Shown here one piece after another: positions 45,468 to 55,049 of a stretch of 64,000 bases of DNA. Every line of letters begins with the position of its first letter. Positions within the stretch are counted from its first letter, which is position 1. The notes under the pieces were generated by a model. That model made no database searches. It saw nothing but the letters and a program-made list of their open reading frames with translations, and was not told the DNA's origin. A program made the position numbers and the translations under genes. Source of the stretch: Nostoc sp. LPT (GTDB lineage: Bacteria; Cyanobacteriota; Cyanobacteriia; Cyanobacteriales; Nostocaceae); assembly GCF_017115165.1 (NCBI RefSeq), contig NZ_JABXKF010000058.1, forward strand, positions 1-64,000, read 5' to 3'.

Positions 45468-46088
45468 GTGAAACACTATCAACAACAATCCAACGCCTTC
45501 CCCAGCGATTACCTAAACAACTTGTGGGGAGAAATCCAAGCTTGTCCTTATTTTGCGATCAACAACCTTAACCGCGATTTTGTCGCCACTAAAGGATTTT
45601 CCGTAGTATTTCAGCGTTCTGGATTAGCAAAAGTAGAACAGCAGTTTCCCTACTTCAAGCCTTACCTTGATTTGGCTCTCCAGCCGAATTGTAATGCTTT
45701 TTACCTCAATCCTTTACAGCTAAAGGAAGGCTCCCGCGTCGATGCGCATATTGATCGCTCCTTACGTTCCTACAGCAAAACCATTGAACCGCCTGCGGTT
45801 GTTAGTGTGCTTTATGTGCGAGTACCAGCAGATATGGAAGGGGGAGAACTGGTATTGCGATCGCACAAACGCCAACTTGGGCAAATTAAGCCCCAATTCA
45901 ATACTTTAGTTTATTTTCAAGGTGATTTAACCCATTCGGTTAACGCTGTCAAAACCCCAGGAAATCGCTTAAGTTTAGTTTGTGAACAGTATAGTTTGAG
46001 TGATGCTGAACTCCAGGAAATCCCTGAGTTTACTGTAGAGTCAAGAAGCACTCAGTCTACAACCAAAAAGAGAAAGTATGCCTCATAG
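45468..46088 (+). CDS. 2-oxoglutarate/Fe(II) oxygenase coupled to cas6
   Basis: A 206-residue dioxygenase of the prolyl-4-hydroxylase-like 2OG-Fe(II) type. Iron ligands are the HxD in VDAHIDRS (about residue 97-99) and the distal His in GDLTHSV; the 2OG-binding Arg is in GNRLSLV. Middle sequence VVSVLYVRVPADMEGGELVL fits the family core. The start is GTG at 45468. Its 3' end overlaps cas6 by 11 bases, so it belongs to the same transcript as the adaptation and processing genes. I know no such enzyme as a standard type I-D component. The substrate could be a Cas protein, nucleic acid or an unrelated molecule. Confidence 0.88.
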   Translation: MKHYQQQSNAFPSDYLNNLWGEIQACPYFAINNLNRDFVATKGFSVVFQRSGLAKVEQQFPYFKPYLDLALQPNCNAFYLNPLQLKEGSRVDAHIDRSLRSYSKTIEPPAVVSVLYVRVPADMEGGELVLRSHKRQLGQIKPQFNTLVYFQGDLTHSVNAVKTPGNRLSLVCEQYSLSDAELQEIPEFTVESRSTQSTTKKRKYAS

Positions 46089-46923
46089 TTTAGTGTTGAA
46101 TTTGCTACCTCAATCGCCCATTCCACCACAGTATCTTACAGGTAGACATCTCCACGCTCTATTTTTAACCCTTGTTAGTTCAGTAGATACGACATTGGGC
46201 GATCGCTTGCATGATTCCACTGCTGACAAAGCTTTCACTCTTTCACCTTTACAAATTAGTAATACAAACTCCCCCGTATTGAAGGAAGGTAGGGGGGGAT
46301 CTAAGTTGCAATATTCACATCAACAACCCATCTCCGCCGGGACTCCTTGTTGGTGGCGCATCTCTTTATTAGATGACACTTTATTTGGCAAACTTACTCA
46401 ACTCTGGCTAAATCTTAATCCCAATCGCCCTTGGCATCTTGGCCCGGCTGACTTGTATATTACCAGCATTCAAGGCACACCCCAATCTATTCAACCTTGG
46501 GCAAATGCCACTACTTACGCTCAATTATACGAAGAAGCTAGCGAGCGCAATTCTTCCATTAACCTTAGCTTCTGCACGCCTACCGCCTTCCGTCAAGGAC
46601 AGTATGATACTACCCTTCCTACCAGAGAATCTGTGTTTAATTCCCTACTTTCGCGGTGGAATAAATACAGTGGCATAGAATTTTCTCAGATTGCGATCGA
46701 GTCAATCTTTCCTTCTTTTGTCAACATTCACACAGAAATATTAGCCGACTCCCGCAGCAAATTCATTGGCATTATTGGCGAAGTTACCTATAAGATTTTG
46801 GGAGAAATTGAACCTATACAAATTAAGCAAATCAATGCCTTAGCTGACTTTGCTTTGTATGCAGGAATTGGTCGCAAAACAACTATGGGAATGGGAATGA
46901 CACGGCGGCTATATTCTCCATAA
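46078..46923 (+). CDS. cas6: CRISPR repeat endoribonuclease Cas6
   Basis: A 281-residue Cas6 that would cut the precursor crRNA within each repeat. The C-terminal glycine-rich loop is GIGRKTTMGMGMTRRL. The N-terminal ferredoxin-like half contains LTGRHLHALFLTLV and PLQISNT. A repeat-like insert (SPVLKEGRGGSKLQ, about residues 64-80) looks like low-complexity DNA that entered the reading frame. The start overlaps the oxygenase gene. The stop is followed after 31 bases by cas4. Confidence 0.93.
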   Translation: MPHSLVLNLLPQSPIPPQYLTGRHLHALFLTLVSSVDTTLGDRLHDSTADKAFTLSPLQISNTNSPVLKEGRGGSKLQYSHQQPISAGTPCWWRISLLDDTLFGKLTQLWLNLNPNRPWHLGPADLYITSIQGTPQSIQPWANATTYAQLYEEASERNSSINLSFCTPTAFRQGQYDTTLPTRESVFNSLLSRWNKYSGIEFSQIAIESIFPSFVNIHTEILADSRSKFIGIIGEVTYKILGEIEPIQIKQINALADFALYAGIGRKTTMGMGMTRRLYSP

Positions 46924-46954
46924 TTCTAATAATCATTTAAAAACCACCTCAGTT

Positions 46955-47548
46955 ATGAATCAAACCGAATATATTTCAATCGCGGCATTGAATCAATATG
47001 CCTATTGTCCGCATCGTTGCTGGCGAATGTTTTGTACAGGCGAATTTACCGATAATCAATATACAATTGAAGGCACTACATTACACGATCGCGTCCACAC
47101 AACAGGCGATTTACAACGAGGAGAAACTTGGCAAATTCGAGCAATTTGGCTAAAGTCTGAGCAATACAAACTCATCGGCAAATCTGACTTAATTGAAGCA
47201 GAATCTGGTCAAATTTATCCAGTTGAATACAAACGAGGACGCAAAGGCGAATGGGATAACGATGAGTTGCAAGTTTGTGCCCAAGCTTTATGTTTAGAAG
47301 AGATGACAGGACAAGCTGTTACTACTGGATATATCTATTATGCCCACTCCCATCAACGGCAATTAGTAGAGATTAATCAAGAGTTACGGCAAAGTGCGAT
47401 CGCAACTATTCAATCTGTTACAAATCTCCTAGAAACAGGGATAATGCCAAAACCAGTTTACAGCAAACGCTGCCAAGGATGCAGTCTTTATTCGCAATGT
47501 TTACCCAAAGCAACCGATAAAGTCAAAAGTTATCAAGAAGTCAATTAA
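46955..47548 (+). CDS. cas4: Cas4 nuclease of spacer acquisition
   Basis: A 197-residue RecB-type Fe-S nuclease. Cys residues for the cluster are in YCPHRCWRMFC near the N-terminus and CQGCSLYSQCLP near the C-terminus. The PD-(D/E)XK core is seen as GKSDLIEAESGQIYPVEYK. Cas4 trims pre-spacers and helps select the PAM with Cas1-Cas2. Full length. Confidence 0.96.
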   Translation: MNQTEYISIAALNQYAYCPHRCWRMFCTGEFTDNQYTIEGTTLHDRVHTTGDLQRGETWQIRAIWLKSEQYKLIGKSDLIEAESGQIYPVEYKRGRKGEWDNDELQVCAQALCLEEMTGQAVTTGYIYYAHSHQRQLVEINQELRQSAIATIQSVTNLLETGIMPKPVYSKRCQGCSLYSQCLPKATDKVKSYQEVN

Positions 47549-47605
47549 ATTATACTCTGGCGAATTCTATTACCCAGCACCAATTATTACTAGAAATAAT
47601 CAAAA

Positions 47606-48610
47606 ATGGGAACAGTTTACGTAACACAAGCCGATGCTTTTATCGGCAAAGTTGACGAACGTCTCACCGTCAAAGCTGAACAAAAAACAATTTTGGATAT
47701 CCCTTTAATTAAAATAGAGGGAATTGTAGTACTAGGACGGGCTACCGTTTCCCCCTCCGTTGTCAGTGAACTTTTAGAACGTCACATTTGTTTAACTTTT
47801 CTCACACAAAACGGACGATATTTAGGACGTTTAGAACCAGAAGTTACCAAAAATATCTTTGTTCGTAAAGCCCAATGGCAAGCTGTGGGAGAATCACAAT
47901 CAGCAATACACTTAGTCAAAGGATTTGTGCGGGGGAAATTAAAAAATTACCGCCATAGCTTACTTCGCACTCAACGAGAACATCCTGATGTTGATTTGAA
48001 TAATAACATCACTCGATTGGAACAGGCGATCGCACCAATTGAAAACACAAACAATATTGATTCCCTCAGAGGCTTAGAAGGTGCTGGTAGTGCAGCTTAT
48101 TTTGGTTGCTTTCAACAGCTAATTAAAACCTCAGAATTTCAATTTGAAGCCAGACGCCGCCGCCCACCAACCGATCCAGTTAATGCCCTGCTGAGTTTTG
48201 GGTATTCATTGCTACGTCATGATGTGCAAAGTGCTTTAAATATTGTTGGCTTCGATCCCTATCTAGGATACTTACACGTTGAGCGTTATGGTAGACCTTC
48301 CCTAGCTTTAGACTTGATGGAAGAATTTCGTCCTTTAATAGTAGATGCTGTAGTGTTGTCGCTGATTAACAAGCGATCGCTAACCCTAACTGACTTTACC
48401 ACCGAACCGCTCAGTGGTGCTGTGTCTTTAACCAAAGAAGGATTGCATACATTTCTTCGCGCTTACGAACAAAAGAAACAATCGAGTTTCAAGCATCCAG
48501 TCATGGGAAACAAATGCACCTACCAAGAATCCTTTGAAATTCAAGCGAGATTACTGGCGAAATACCTGATGAACGAAATCGATAAATATCCTCCTTTAAT
48601 TCTCAAATAA
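47606..48610 (+). CDS. cas1: Cas1 integrase
   Basis: A 334-residue Cas1. The metal-binding Glu is in LRGLEGAGSAAYFG; the His and Asp are in GYLHVERYGRPSLALDLMEEF. KHPVMGNKCTYQESFEIQAR is the usual C-terminal sequence. It integrates new spacers at the leader end together with Cas2. Intact length. It begins 57 bases after cas4. Confidence 0.97.
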   Translation: MGTVYVTQADAFIGKVDERLTVKAEQKTILDIPLIKIEGIVVLGRATVSPSVVSELLERHICLTFLTQNGRYLGRLEPEVTKNIFVRKAQWQAVGESQSAIHLVKGFVRGKLKNYRHSLLRTQREHPDVDLNNNITRLEQAIAPIENTNNIDSLRGLEGAGSAAYFGCFQQLIKTSEFQFEARRRRPPTDPVNALLSFGYSLLRHDVQSALNIVGFDPYLGYLHVERYGRPSLALDLMEEFRPLIVDAVVLSLINKRSLTLTDFTTEPLSGAVSLTKEGLHTFLRAYEQKKQSSFKHPVMGNKCTYQESFEIQARLLAKYLMNEIDKYPPLILK

Positions 48611-48623
48611 TTCCCCCACTCCC

Positions 48624-48911
48624 ATGTATATTGTTGTCAGCTACGACATTCCAGAAGATAAACGTCGGACTAAAATCCATTCGATTCTGAAATCCTACGG
48701 ACAATGGATGCAACTGAGTGTCTTTGAGTGCGATATCACTCCCACTCAGTATGCTAAACTGCGATCGCGTTTGGCTAAATTGATTAAACCCGACACTGAC
48801 AGCGTTCGTTTTTATTTTCTCTGTGGCTGTTGTCAGCGAAAAGTCGAACGCATTGGCGGAGAACAGCCACGAGACGAAACAATTTTCTTTGCTGAGTCTC
48901 CTTCTAGCTAG
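48624..48911 (+). CDS. cas2: Cas2
   Basis: A 95-residue Cas2 with VVSYDIPEDKRRTKIHSIL (conserved Asp8), GQWMQLSVFECDIT and the C-terminal beta strand VRFYFLCGCC. It bridges two Cas1 dimers in the acquisition complex. It begins 13 bases after cas1, and the CRISPR leader follows directly. Confidence 0.97.
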   Translation: MYIVVSYDIPEDKRRTKIHSILKSYGQWMQLSVFECDITPTQYAKLRSRLAKLIKPDTDSVRFYFLCGCCQRKVERIGGEQPRDETIFFAESPSS

Positions 48912-49179
48912 GTTTCTGTATATCAAATGCGCGAAAAGGTAGGTGTAGAAATTTTACAGCCATAAAAAAGTGCTTCTATCCCAACTCCAGTAAGGCTTTC
49001 AAGCCATTATTCGCCTAATCCTCATCCGCGCAATCTCTGAAATGCTTATCAAAATACGATTTCAGCCTTTAAATTTTCCTGGCGCTCTTTCCAAACGAAT
49101 TCTCTAATGCTATGATTGCTCCAGAATCGCGCAACCGCACCTTGAAAACTAAATACAGCTTGACTTTCAGGCTCCCGCC
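48912..49179 (+). promoter_or_regulatory. CRISPR leader
   Basis: 268 bases between cas2 and the first repeat, with no gene. The repeats read toward GAAAC on the plus strand and the degenerate repeat is at the far right end, so this is the leader side: it should hold the array promoter and the Cas1-Cas2 docking site. The last 40 bases before repeat 1 contain TTGAAAACTAAATACAGC and TTGACTTTCAGG. Confidence 0.75.
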
Positions 49180-50798
49180 ATTGCAATTCATCAAAATCCC
49201 TATTAGGGATTGAAACATAGTTTGATTGAAACCCCTTTCCACTGACTCGCCAAATTGCAATTCATCAAAATCCCTATTAGGGATTGAAACAAAAAGATTA
49301 CAAGAGAGAGGAGAGTATGCACCGCATTGCAATTCATCAAAATCCCTATTAGGGATTGAAACAAAATCTGACTGTATTTTAACGCAGTAATCAGCAATTG
49401 CAATTCATCAAAATCCCTATTAGGGATTGAAACTGGACTAAGCAATTAGCATCGGTTGCATTTGCATTATTGCAATTCATCAAAATCCCTATTAGGGATT
49501 GAAACTTAAGCCTATCGATTTCCCAAAGTATCCATAGCAAGATTGCAATTCATCAAAATCCCTATTAGGGATTGAAACACAAAAAATTGCGCCATAAGCT
49601 CGGTGCCTACAGCATTGCAATTCATCAAAATCCCTATTAGGGATTGAAACTGCCCAGAAAAATGTGACTATTACAAAGAATTTATTGCAATTCATCAAAA
49701 TCCCTATTAGGGATTGAAACCATACACATATATAAGTGTAACTGATAATAGAGTTATTGCAATTCATCAAAATCCCTATTAGGGATTGAAACTATTACCT
49801 TGTCTTCCACCATCAAACGTATTCCTAATTGCAATTCATCAAAATCCCTATTAGGGATTGAAACGTAAGTAAACTCCTGAGTAGATTCATTGTGTACCCA
49901 TTGCAATTCATCAAAATCCCTATTAGGGATTGAAACTTAATGCTTTGATTACTGCTCAAAACAAGATTTAATTGCAATTCATCAAAATCCCTATTAGGGA
50001 TTGAAACAGATGCATCTAAACACGCGGTAATCCCTAACTGTATTGCAATTCATCAAAATCCCTATTAGGGATTGAAACCTACCGAAGCCTCTTCTAAATC
50101 TTCGTACCATAAGGAATTGCAATTCATCAAAATCCCTATTAGGGATTGAAACATAGATGACTTCGGGCTAACCGAAGAGGACTATGAATTGCAATTCATC
50201 AAAATCCCTATTAGGGATTGAAACATAGAATAACAATTTAATTACAAGTTACAATATAATTGCAATTCATCAAAATCCCTATTAGGGATTGAAACTGAAC
50301 AAATGACTGGTCATACTTTAACTGAACCGGATTGCAATTCATCAAAATCCCTATTAGGGATTGAAACTTGCTTAGATTTGTTAGCAGTGGTGCGGATAAA
50401 AAAATTGCAATTCATCAAAATCCCTATTAGGGATTGAAACCCAGCAATAGAAACTGGAATCCAAGTATCAAGCATTGCAATTCATCAAAATCCCTATTAG
50501 GTATTGAAACGTTTGGCACGTCGGCGTACTGCGATCGCATCTGATCGATTGCAATTCATCAAAATCCCTATTAGGGATTGAAACTTGTTTGGCGGTACTG
50601 CTTTGGTCATGCTTGGATCATTGCAATTCATCAAAATCCCTATTAGGGATTGAAACAAATTAATTGCAAGGAATCTGGCAACCGTATACAATTGCAATTC
50701 ATCAAAATCCCTATTAGGGATTGAAACGATTATCTAACTAATAACTCACCTGATCTTTTTGATTGCAATTCATCAAAATCCCTATTAGGAATTCAAAC
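49180..50798 (+). CRISPR. Type I-D CRISPR array, 23 repeats and 22 spacers
   Basis: The repeat is 37 bases: it starts ATTGCAATTCATC, has the stem TCCCTATTAGGGA and ends TTGAAAC. Repeats begin at 49180, 49254, 49326, 49397, 49469, 49542, 49614, 49684, 49756, 49828, 49900, 49971, 50042, 50116, 50188, 50259, 50331, 50404, 50474, 50548, 50620, 50691 and 50762. Spacers are 33-37 bases, mostly 34-35, and none repeats another by eye. Repeat 19 has one change (G to T at 50502). The last repeat has two (G to A at 50790, G to C at 50794), as expected at the leader-distal end. The array follows cas2 directly, so it belongs to this system. Confidence 0.99.
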
Positions 50799-50841
50799 AT
50801 TTACTTATAGGTGTTCGTTATTTACTGAACACCTGAAGAAT

Positions 50842-51426
50842 TTAATTAAGCTTCAGCAATATCTTTGTTAAGCCATCGCCTAACCGCTCAATAGATTCTT
50901 GCTGTTTGGGATTTTTTAACGTGCCATCAGCATTAAAGGCTTCATAAGCTTTGGGTACTGCTACTTGGTCGGGAAGTACCAAAACTTTGATATTTCCCAA
51001 GATAGACCGCAGGTGAACTAACCCCCGCAAACCACCAAGAGCGCCTGGGGAAGCGCTCATAATACTAGCAACCTTCCCTACAAAAGCAGTCAAAGCCAAA
51101 GGTGCTTCATTTGGATATGGACGAGATGCCCAGTCAATAGCATTCTTCAAAACTGCTGTGAGTGAACTGTTATATTCCGGCGAAGCAATCAGCAATCCTT
51201 GATGAGAAATCATCAAGTCCTTAAACGTGCGGGCGTTGGCAGGTAGTCCTTCTTGAGCTTCCAAATCTTCATCATACAGAGGTAAAGGCAAATCGCGGAG
51301 GTCTAGATAAGTCACTTCTGCGCCTGCTGCCTTAGCACCATCTGCCGCGATTTTTACCAATTTTTTGTTGTAAGAATCAATCCGGGTGCTGCCGGCAAAG
51401 GCGAGGATTTTGGGTGTAGATGCCAT
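50842..51426 (-). CDS. NADPH-dependent FMN reductase
   Basis: A 194-residue flavodoxin-like reductase counted from ATG 51426 (MASTPKILAFAGSTRIDSYN); the frame is open 15 codons further upstream, but the family starts here. FMN-binding sequences are GSTRIDSYNKKL and SPEYNSSLTAVLKNAIDW. Members reduce quinones, azo dyes, chromate or flavin with NADPH. The stop lies 44 bases right of the last CRISPR repeat, convergent with the array. Confidence 0.93.
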   Translation of the reverse strand: MASTPKILAFAGSTRIDSYNKKLVKIAADGAKAAGAEVTYLDLRDLPLPLYDEDLEAQEGLPANARTFKDLMISHQGLLIASPEYNSSLTAVLKNAIDWASRPYPNEAPLALTAFVGKVASIMSASPGALGGLRGLVHLRSILGNIKVLVLPDQVAVPKAYEAFNADGTLKNPKQQESIERLGDGLTKILLKLN

Positions 51427-51537
51427 AATTCTACTAGGTTGAATGAGAAGAATTAACCTGTTCAGCTGCATTATCCTGTTTTCAGGCGATCGCTATTTGC
51501 TACCTTTAGATTTTCTTTACAAACTTTCTCTCAGATT

Positions 51538-52026
51538 ATGGCGAATTGGTCAGACTCTTACCTCGGCAAGTTACGACAAATTGTAGGCGATCGCCTACTT
51601 CTGTTATTTAGCGTATACGTGATTATCGAGGATAACTTGGGGCGCGTTCTGTTGCAAAAACGAAGTGATTTTAAACTTTGGGGGCTACCTGGTGGCTATC
51701 CAGAAGTAGGTGAATCTGCCGAAGAATGTTCAGCACGAGAGGTTTTTGAAGAAACTGGTTTAACGGTTAAGCGTTTTGCAGCTGTGGGGTTTTCTTCCAA
51801 CCCAGCCTTTGAAACTGTAACTTATCCTAACGGCGATCGCGTCCAAACCTTCAATTTGATTTTGCGATCTGTTGAATGGGAAGGCAGTCTTGCTTGCCTA
51901 GATGGAGAATCGTTAGCACTGGAATTTTTCGATTTGGCAGACTTACCTGCGTTAACGTCAAACGATCGCCCTGTTTTAGAAAAGTTTCAAGAATATAAAA
52001 AAAGCGGCGAATTTCAATTGTTTTAA
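51538..52026 (+). CDS. Nudix hydrolase
   Basis: A 162-residue Nudix protein. The Nudix box spans about residues 57-79, beginning [12 protein letters not shown] and ending REVFEETGL, with all catalytic acids and the Arg in place. It cleaves nucleoside diphosphate-linked compounds; the exact substrate cannot be read. It is divergent from the FMN reductase, with 111 bases between, and its end overlaps the glnQ-like gene by 4 bases on the opposite strand. Confidence 0.94.
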   Translation: MANWSDSYLGKLRQIVGDRLLLLFSVYVIIEDNLGRVLLQKRSDFKLWGLPGGYPEVGESAEECSAREVFEETGLTVKRFAAVGFSSNPAFETVTYPNGDRVQTFNLILRSVEWEGSLACLDGESLALEFFDLADLPALTSNDRPVLEKFQEYKKSGEFQLF

Positions 52027-52757
52027 AGCATTTTTTCCAAGAACTGTTTAGCGCGATCGCACTTAGGATTTTGGAAAAACTCGCCAGGAGTAGTATCTTC
52101 TGCTAAAATTCCCTGGTCGAGGAACATAATCCGATTAGCAACTTCTCTTGCAAAGCCCATTTCATGGGTGACGATCGCCATTGTCATTCCAGATAGCGCT
52201 AAAGCTTTCATCACTTCCAACACATCCTTAACCATTTCTGGATCTAGGGCAGAAGTGGGTTCATCAAACAAAATCATCTCTGGTTCCATTGCTAATGCCC
52301 GAGCGATCGCTACTCGCTGTTTCTGTCCCCCCGATAGTTTGGATGGATAGACAGACGCTTTTGGCTCTAAACCTACCTTAGCAAGCAATTCTAAGCCATG
52401 TTCTTCTGCTTTTTGCTTGTTTATTCCTTTCACTTTGATGGGTGCATAGGTGACATTTTGCAGCACACTCATGTGGGGAAACAAATTAAAATGTTGAAAT
52501 ACCATCACCAAATGCTGGCGCACCTTAGCGATGTTTGCTTTAGGCTTGGTGATTTCTTGCTCGTGAAAGTAGATTCTTCCTCTGGTGGGTTGTTCTAGTA
52601 AGTTTATGCATCGTAAAAAGGTAGACTTACCTGAACCAGAAGGGCCTAATATAGCAACCACTTCTCCTTGATAAAACTCGGTGGAAATATCTTTGAGTAC
52701 GTCGAGTTTACCAAAAGATTTACATAAGAATTCTGTGCGAATTACTACATTATTCAC
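52023..52757 (-). CDS. glnQ: Polar amino-acid ABC transporter ATPase (GlnQ-like)
   Basis: A 244-residue ATP-binding subunit. Walker A is GPSGSGKST, the signature is [19 protein letters not shown], Walker B is [13 protein letters not shown], and the H loop is VTHEMGFA. The order and length fit the glutamine/polar amino-acid subfamily. It starts at GTG 52757, overlapping the end of the fused permease gene by 8 bases, so the two are co-translated. Confidence 0.95.
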   Translation of the reverse strand: MNNVVIRTEFLCKSFGKLDVLKDISTEFYQGEVVAILGPSGSGKSTFLRCINLLEQPTRGRIYFHEQEITKPKANIAKVRQHLVMVFQHFNLFPHMSVLQNVTYAPIKVKGINKQKAEEHGLELLAKVGLEPKASVYPSKLSGGQKQRVAIARALAMEPEMILFDEPTSALDPEMVKDVLEVMKALALSGMTMAIVTHEMGFAREVANRIMFLDQGILAEDTTPGEFFQNPKCDRAKQFLEKML

Positions 52758-54240
52758 TTTCCCGTAACCTCCTTTCTAAAGCGGATGCACCCAAGGTCAT
52801 ACCCATTACCAAAACATAGTAGATTAACCCTGCAAATAGCAGTGGTTCAAAATAAATATATTTGTTTGCACCAACGATTTGGGCGCTGCGTAATATTTCC
52901 ACCACCCCAATGGTTGACACCAGCGCGGAATCTTTGAGCAATCCAATAGTTTCATTTACCAATGCGGGGAGAATGTTCTTCAATGCTTGGGGTAAAATCA
53001 CATCCCACATCATCAACCAATAGGGAACACCCATAGACATCGCCGCTTCACTTTGCCCTTTATCCACCGCCTGAATCCCACCTCTGATGGTTTCCGACAT
53101 ATAAGCACCAGAATTCAGGGTAAAAGTTAACACCCCTGCCTCCAATGCGGAAATGTCATAGCCTGTAAGCTGGGGTGTTGCGTAGTAAACCAACGCCAAC
53201 TGTAATAGCAAAGGTGTGCCTCGGAAAACAGAAGTGTAGGCGTTAGCAATCCAGGTAAGCGAATTGATGCCAATAATTTTTAATAGAGACAGGATTGTTC
53301 CCCAGATTAACCCCAAGGTTACAGATAATAGCGTGAACAACAAAGTTAAAGGGATTCCCCGCAGAATAAAGGGAATGTCTGGAAGAATTCTGGTGAAGTC
53401 GAGATTCAATCCGCCTTTGGCAGGAGTTGAAGATGCAGGATTGGCGCTAATGTTCTGTGAAAACCACTTGGTTACTAGTTTAGCCAATGTGCCATCGTCT
53501 TTCATTTTTTGAAGGACTTTGTTAAACGGTTCTACAAAAGAAGAACCTTTAGGAAAAGCGATCGCCGATCCACTTGCTTCCTCTGAAGGAATAATATTAA
53601 ATTCTAAATCTGGGTTAGCTTGGGCAAATCCCTTAGCGACAGTATCCTCAACAATTGCTGCATCAATTCGCCCAGATTTGATTTCTTGAACTACTTCCGG
53701 CACTTTGTTGAGTTGCTTTAGCTGAATACCTGCAACTTTTTTCGCAATTTTCTGGGCATTTTGCTCTTGTATGGTTCCTAGTTGTACCCCAACCTTTTTT
53801 CCTGATAAGTTTTGGGGCTGCTTTAGGTTACTACCTTTAGGAGCGACAATCGTATCTTTAGCTTCGTAATAAATAATTGAAAAATCAATATTTTTTTGAC
53901 GTTCTGGAGTTGGAGTCATCCCAGCCATGACAAAATCAGCGCGATTTGCTTGGAGTGCAGGAATTAATCCATTAAAATCGGATTCCATTATCTGAAGTTT
54001 AAACCCTAGTTTTTCAGCAAGGGTTTTGGCAATATCTATATCAAAGCCAACGATTTGGCGATCGCCTCCTTTAGTATTATAAAACTCATAAGGAGGATAA
54101 TCTGGGGAAGTAATCATCGTCAGCGTATCTTTCCCTAAAGATGAAGCAGCTTTTAGAGAATTACTATGTCCGATAATGATGCTGATTACTACTGCTGCTA
54201 GAACCAGTATCGTTAATAGCCATACTTTTTTTTTCTTCAT
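52750..54240 (-). CDS. Amino-acid ABC transporter, fused substrate-binding and permease protein
   Basis: A 496-residue fusion. Residues 1-34 are a signal/anchor ([19 protein letters not shown]). Residues 40-265 are a periplasmic-type amino-acid binding domain ([49 protein letters not shown]). Residues 285-490 are a permease with about five membrane helices and the EAA-type loop ([19 protein letters not shown]). Fusions of GlnH and GlnP type are usual in cyanobacteria and Gram-positives. It pairs with the overlapping GlnQ-like ATPase. Confidence 0.94.
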   Translation of the reverse strand: MKKKKVWLLTILVLAAVVISIIIGHSNSLKAASSLGKDTLTMITSPDYPPYEFYNTKGGDRQIVGFDIDIAKTLAEKLGFKLQIMESDFNGLIPALQANRADFVMAGMTPTPERQKNIDFSIIYYEAKDTIVAPKGSNLKQPQNLSGKKVGVQLGTIQEQNAQKIAKKVAGIQLKQLNKVPEVVQEIKSGRIDAAIVEDTVAKGFAQANPDLEFNIIPSEEASGSAIAFPKGSSFVEPFNKVLQKMKDDGTLAKLVTKWFSQNISANPASSTPAKGGLNLDFTRILPDIPFILRGIPLTLLFTLLSVTLGLIWGTILSLLKIIGINSLTWIANAYTSVFRGTPLLLQLALVYYATPQLTGYDISALEAGVLTFTLNSGAYMSETIRGGIQAVDKGQSEAAMSMGVPYWLMMWDVILPQALKNILPALVNETIGLLKDSALVSTIGVVEILRSAQIVGANKYIYFEPLLFAGLIYYVLVMGMTLGASALERRLRESE

Positions 54241-54279
54241 ATAGGACTAATATTTGATTTCTGAAAAAGTTCCGTACAT

Positions 54280-54500
54280 TTAAAGAGTGGCAAAATTAAA
54301 GGTAGTATGTCGGATAAACCACTCAAACATCCACTTCAGATCAGAGAACGAAGGAATCAAAGCATAGAAACGCCGTACCCATGTTTTAGCTTGTAACCAA
54401 ATATCCTCAATTGGATTTTGTGATAGGTAATTAGGAGTAAAGCCAGGGCAAACGCATCTAAAGTATAAGAATCCTTTAATAGCAAGGGTTTTGGCGTTTT
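54280..54500 (-). pseudogene. IS630-family transposase, C-terminal fragment
   Basis: On the minus strand about 70 codons read LAIKGFLYF, then CPGFTPNYLSQNPIEDIW and LQAKTWVRRFYALIPSF to a stop at 54280-54282. The NPIEDIW segment is the DDE/D catalytic Glu region of IS630 transposases (NPIE.vW). The rest of the gene and both element ends are gone. A relic only. Confidence 0.75.
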
Positions 54501-54899
54501 AAAATTTAACCTATTTTTTCGTCAATATCCTTATCCAGCAAGAGTTTCAGAAATACCGTGCGTTCGCCCTGGGAGCAAAGCGGATGCAAGTACCTTATCC
54601 ACAGCTTGGCAAAAACAATAAGTCCTAAAAATTCCTTTAAGGTTTCCCGCAAGGTTTTTTAACGTATTGCCAGTAGTATCAAAGGTTTGAGAGTTCAAGC
54701 TACCTTATAAGCTAAACGCTTATTTACGAGTCATTTTGCCGATTTTGCTAACATTTTTGTCGGCTCTTATTTTGGCAAAGGTATTGATTGTTAGATTAGA
54801 TAAGTAAGTCGGTACGATAAAATCATGGTATATTAAGTTTCAGAAAACCCTGGATAATTTATTAACTTACTTAAAATAACCTTTTCTTCCTAAAATCAA

Positions 54900-55008
54900 A
54901 TGAAAATTGTTATATTTTGCTTTAGCTAGCCTATCGACCCTATCAGCCTTGACAATTGCTCCAGTTACTGGAAACGATATAGATACCGTATCGATCGATG
55001 ACCAATAG
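54900..55008 (+). pseudogene. Frameshifted small secreted-protein remnant
   Basis: From ATG 54900, MKIVIF runs into a shifted frame within a TTTT run. Removing one T gives ALASLSTLSALTIAPVTG and an end at TAG 55006-55008, a signal-peptide-like peptide of 35 residues. There is no family match by eye. It may be the start of a lost gene. Confidence 0.35.
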
Positions 55009-55049
55009 TAATTTAACCCATAATAATATACAACAAAAATGGTATTATA

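Larger units (their letters stand above)
54241..55049. other. Decayed region between transporter and EAL gene
   Basis: 809 bases without an intact gene. It contains an IS630-type transposase end (54280-54500) and a frameshifted short ORF with a signal-peptide-like start (54900-55008). Between them, 54500-54890, I see no feature beyond AT-rich text. The promoter of the EAL gene should lie in 54950-55045. Confidence 0.6.

Noticed and set aside
49069-50697. Several minus-strand frames across the CRISPR array (repeating FQSLIGILMNCN)
   Set aside because: They are translations of the repeats themselves.
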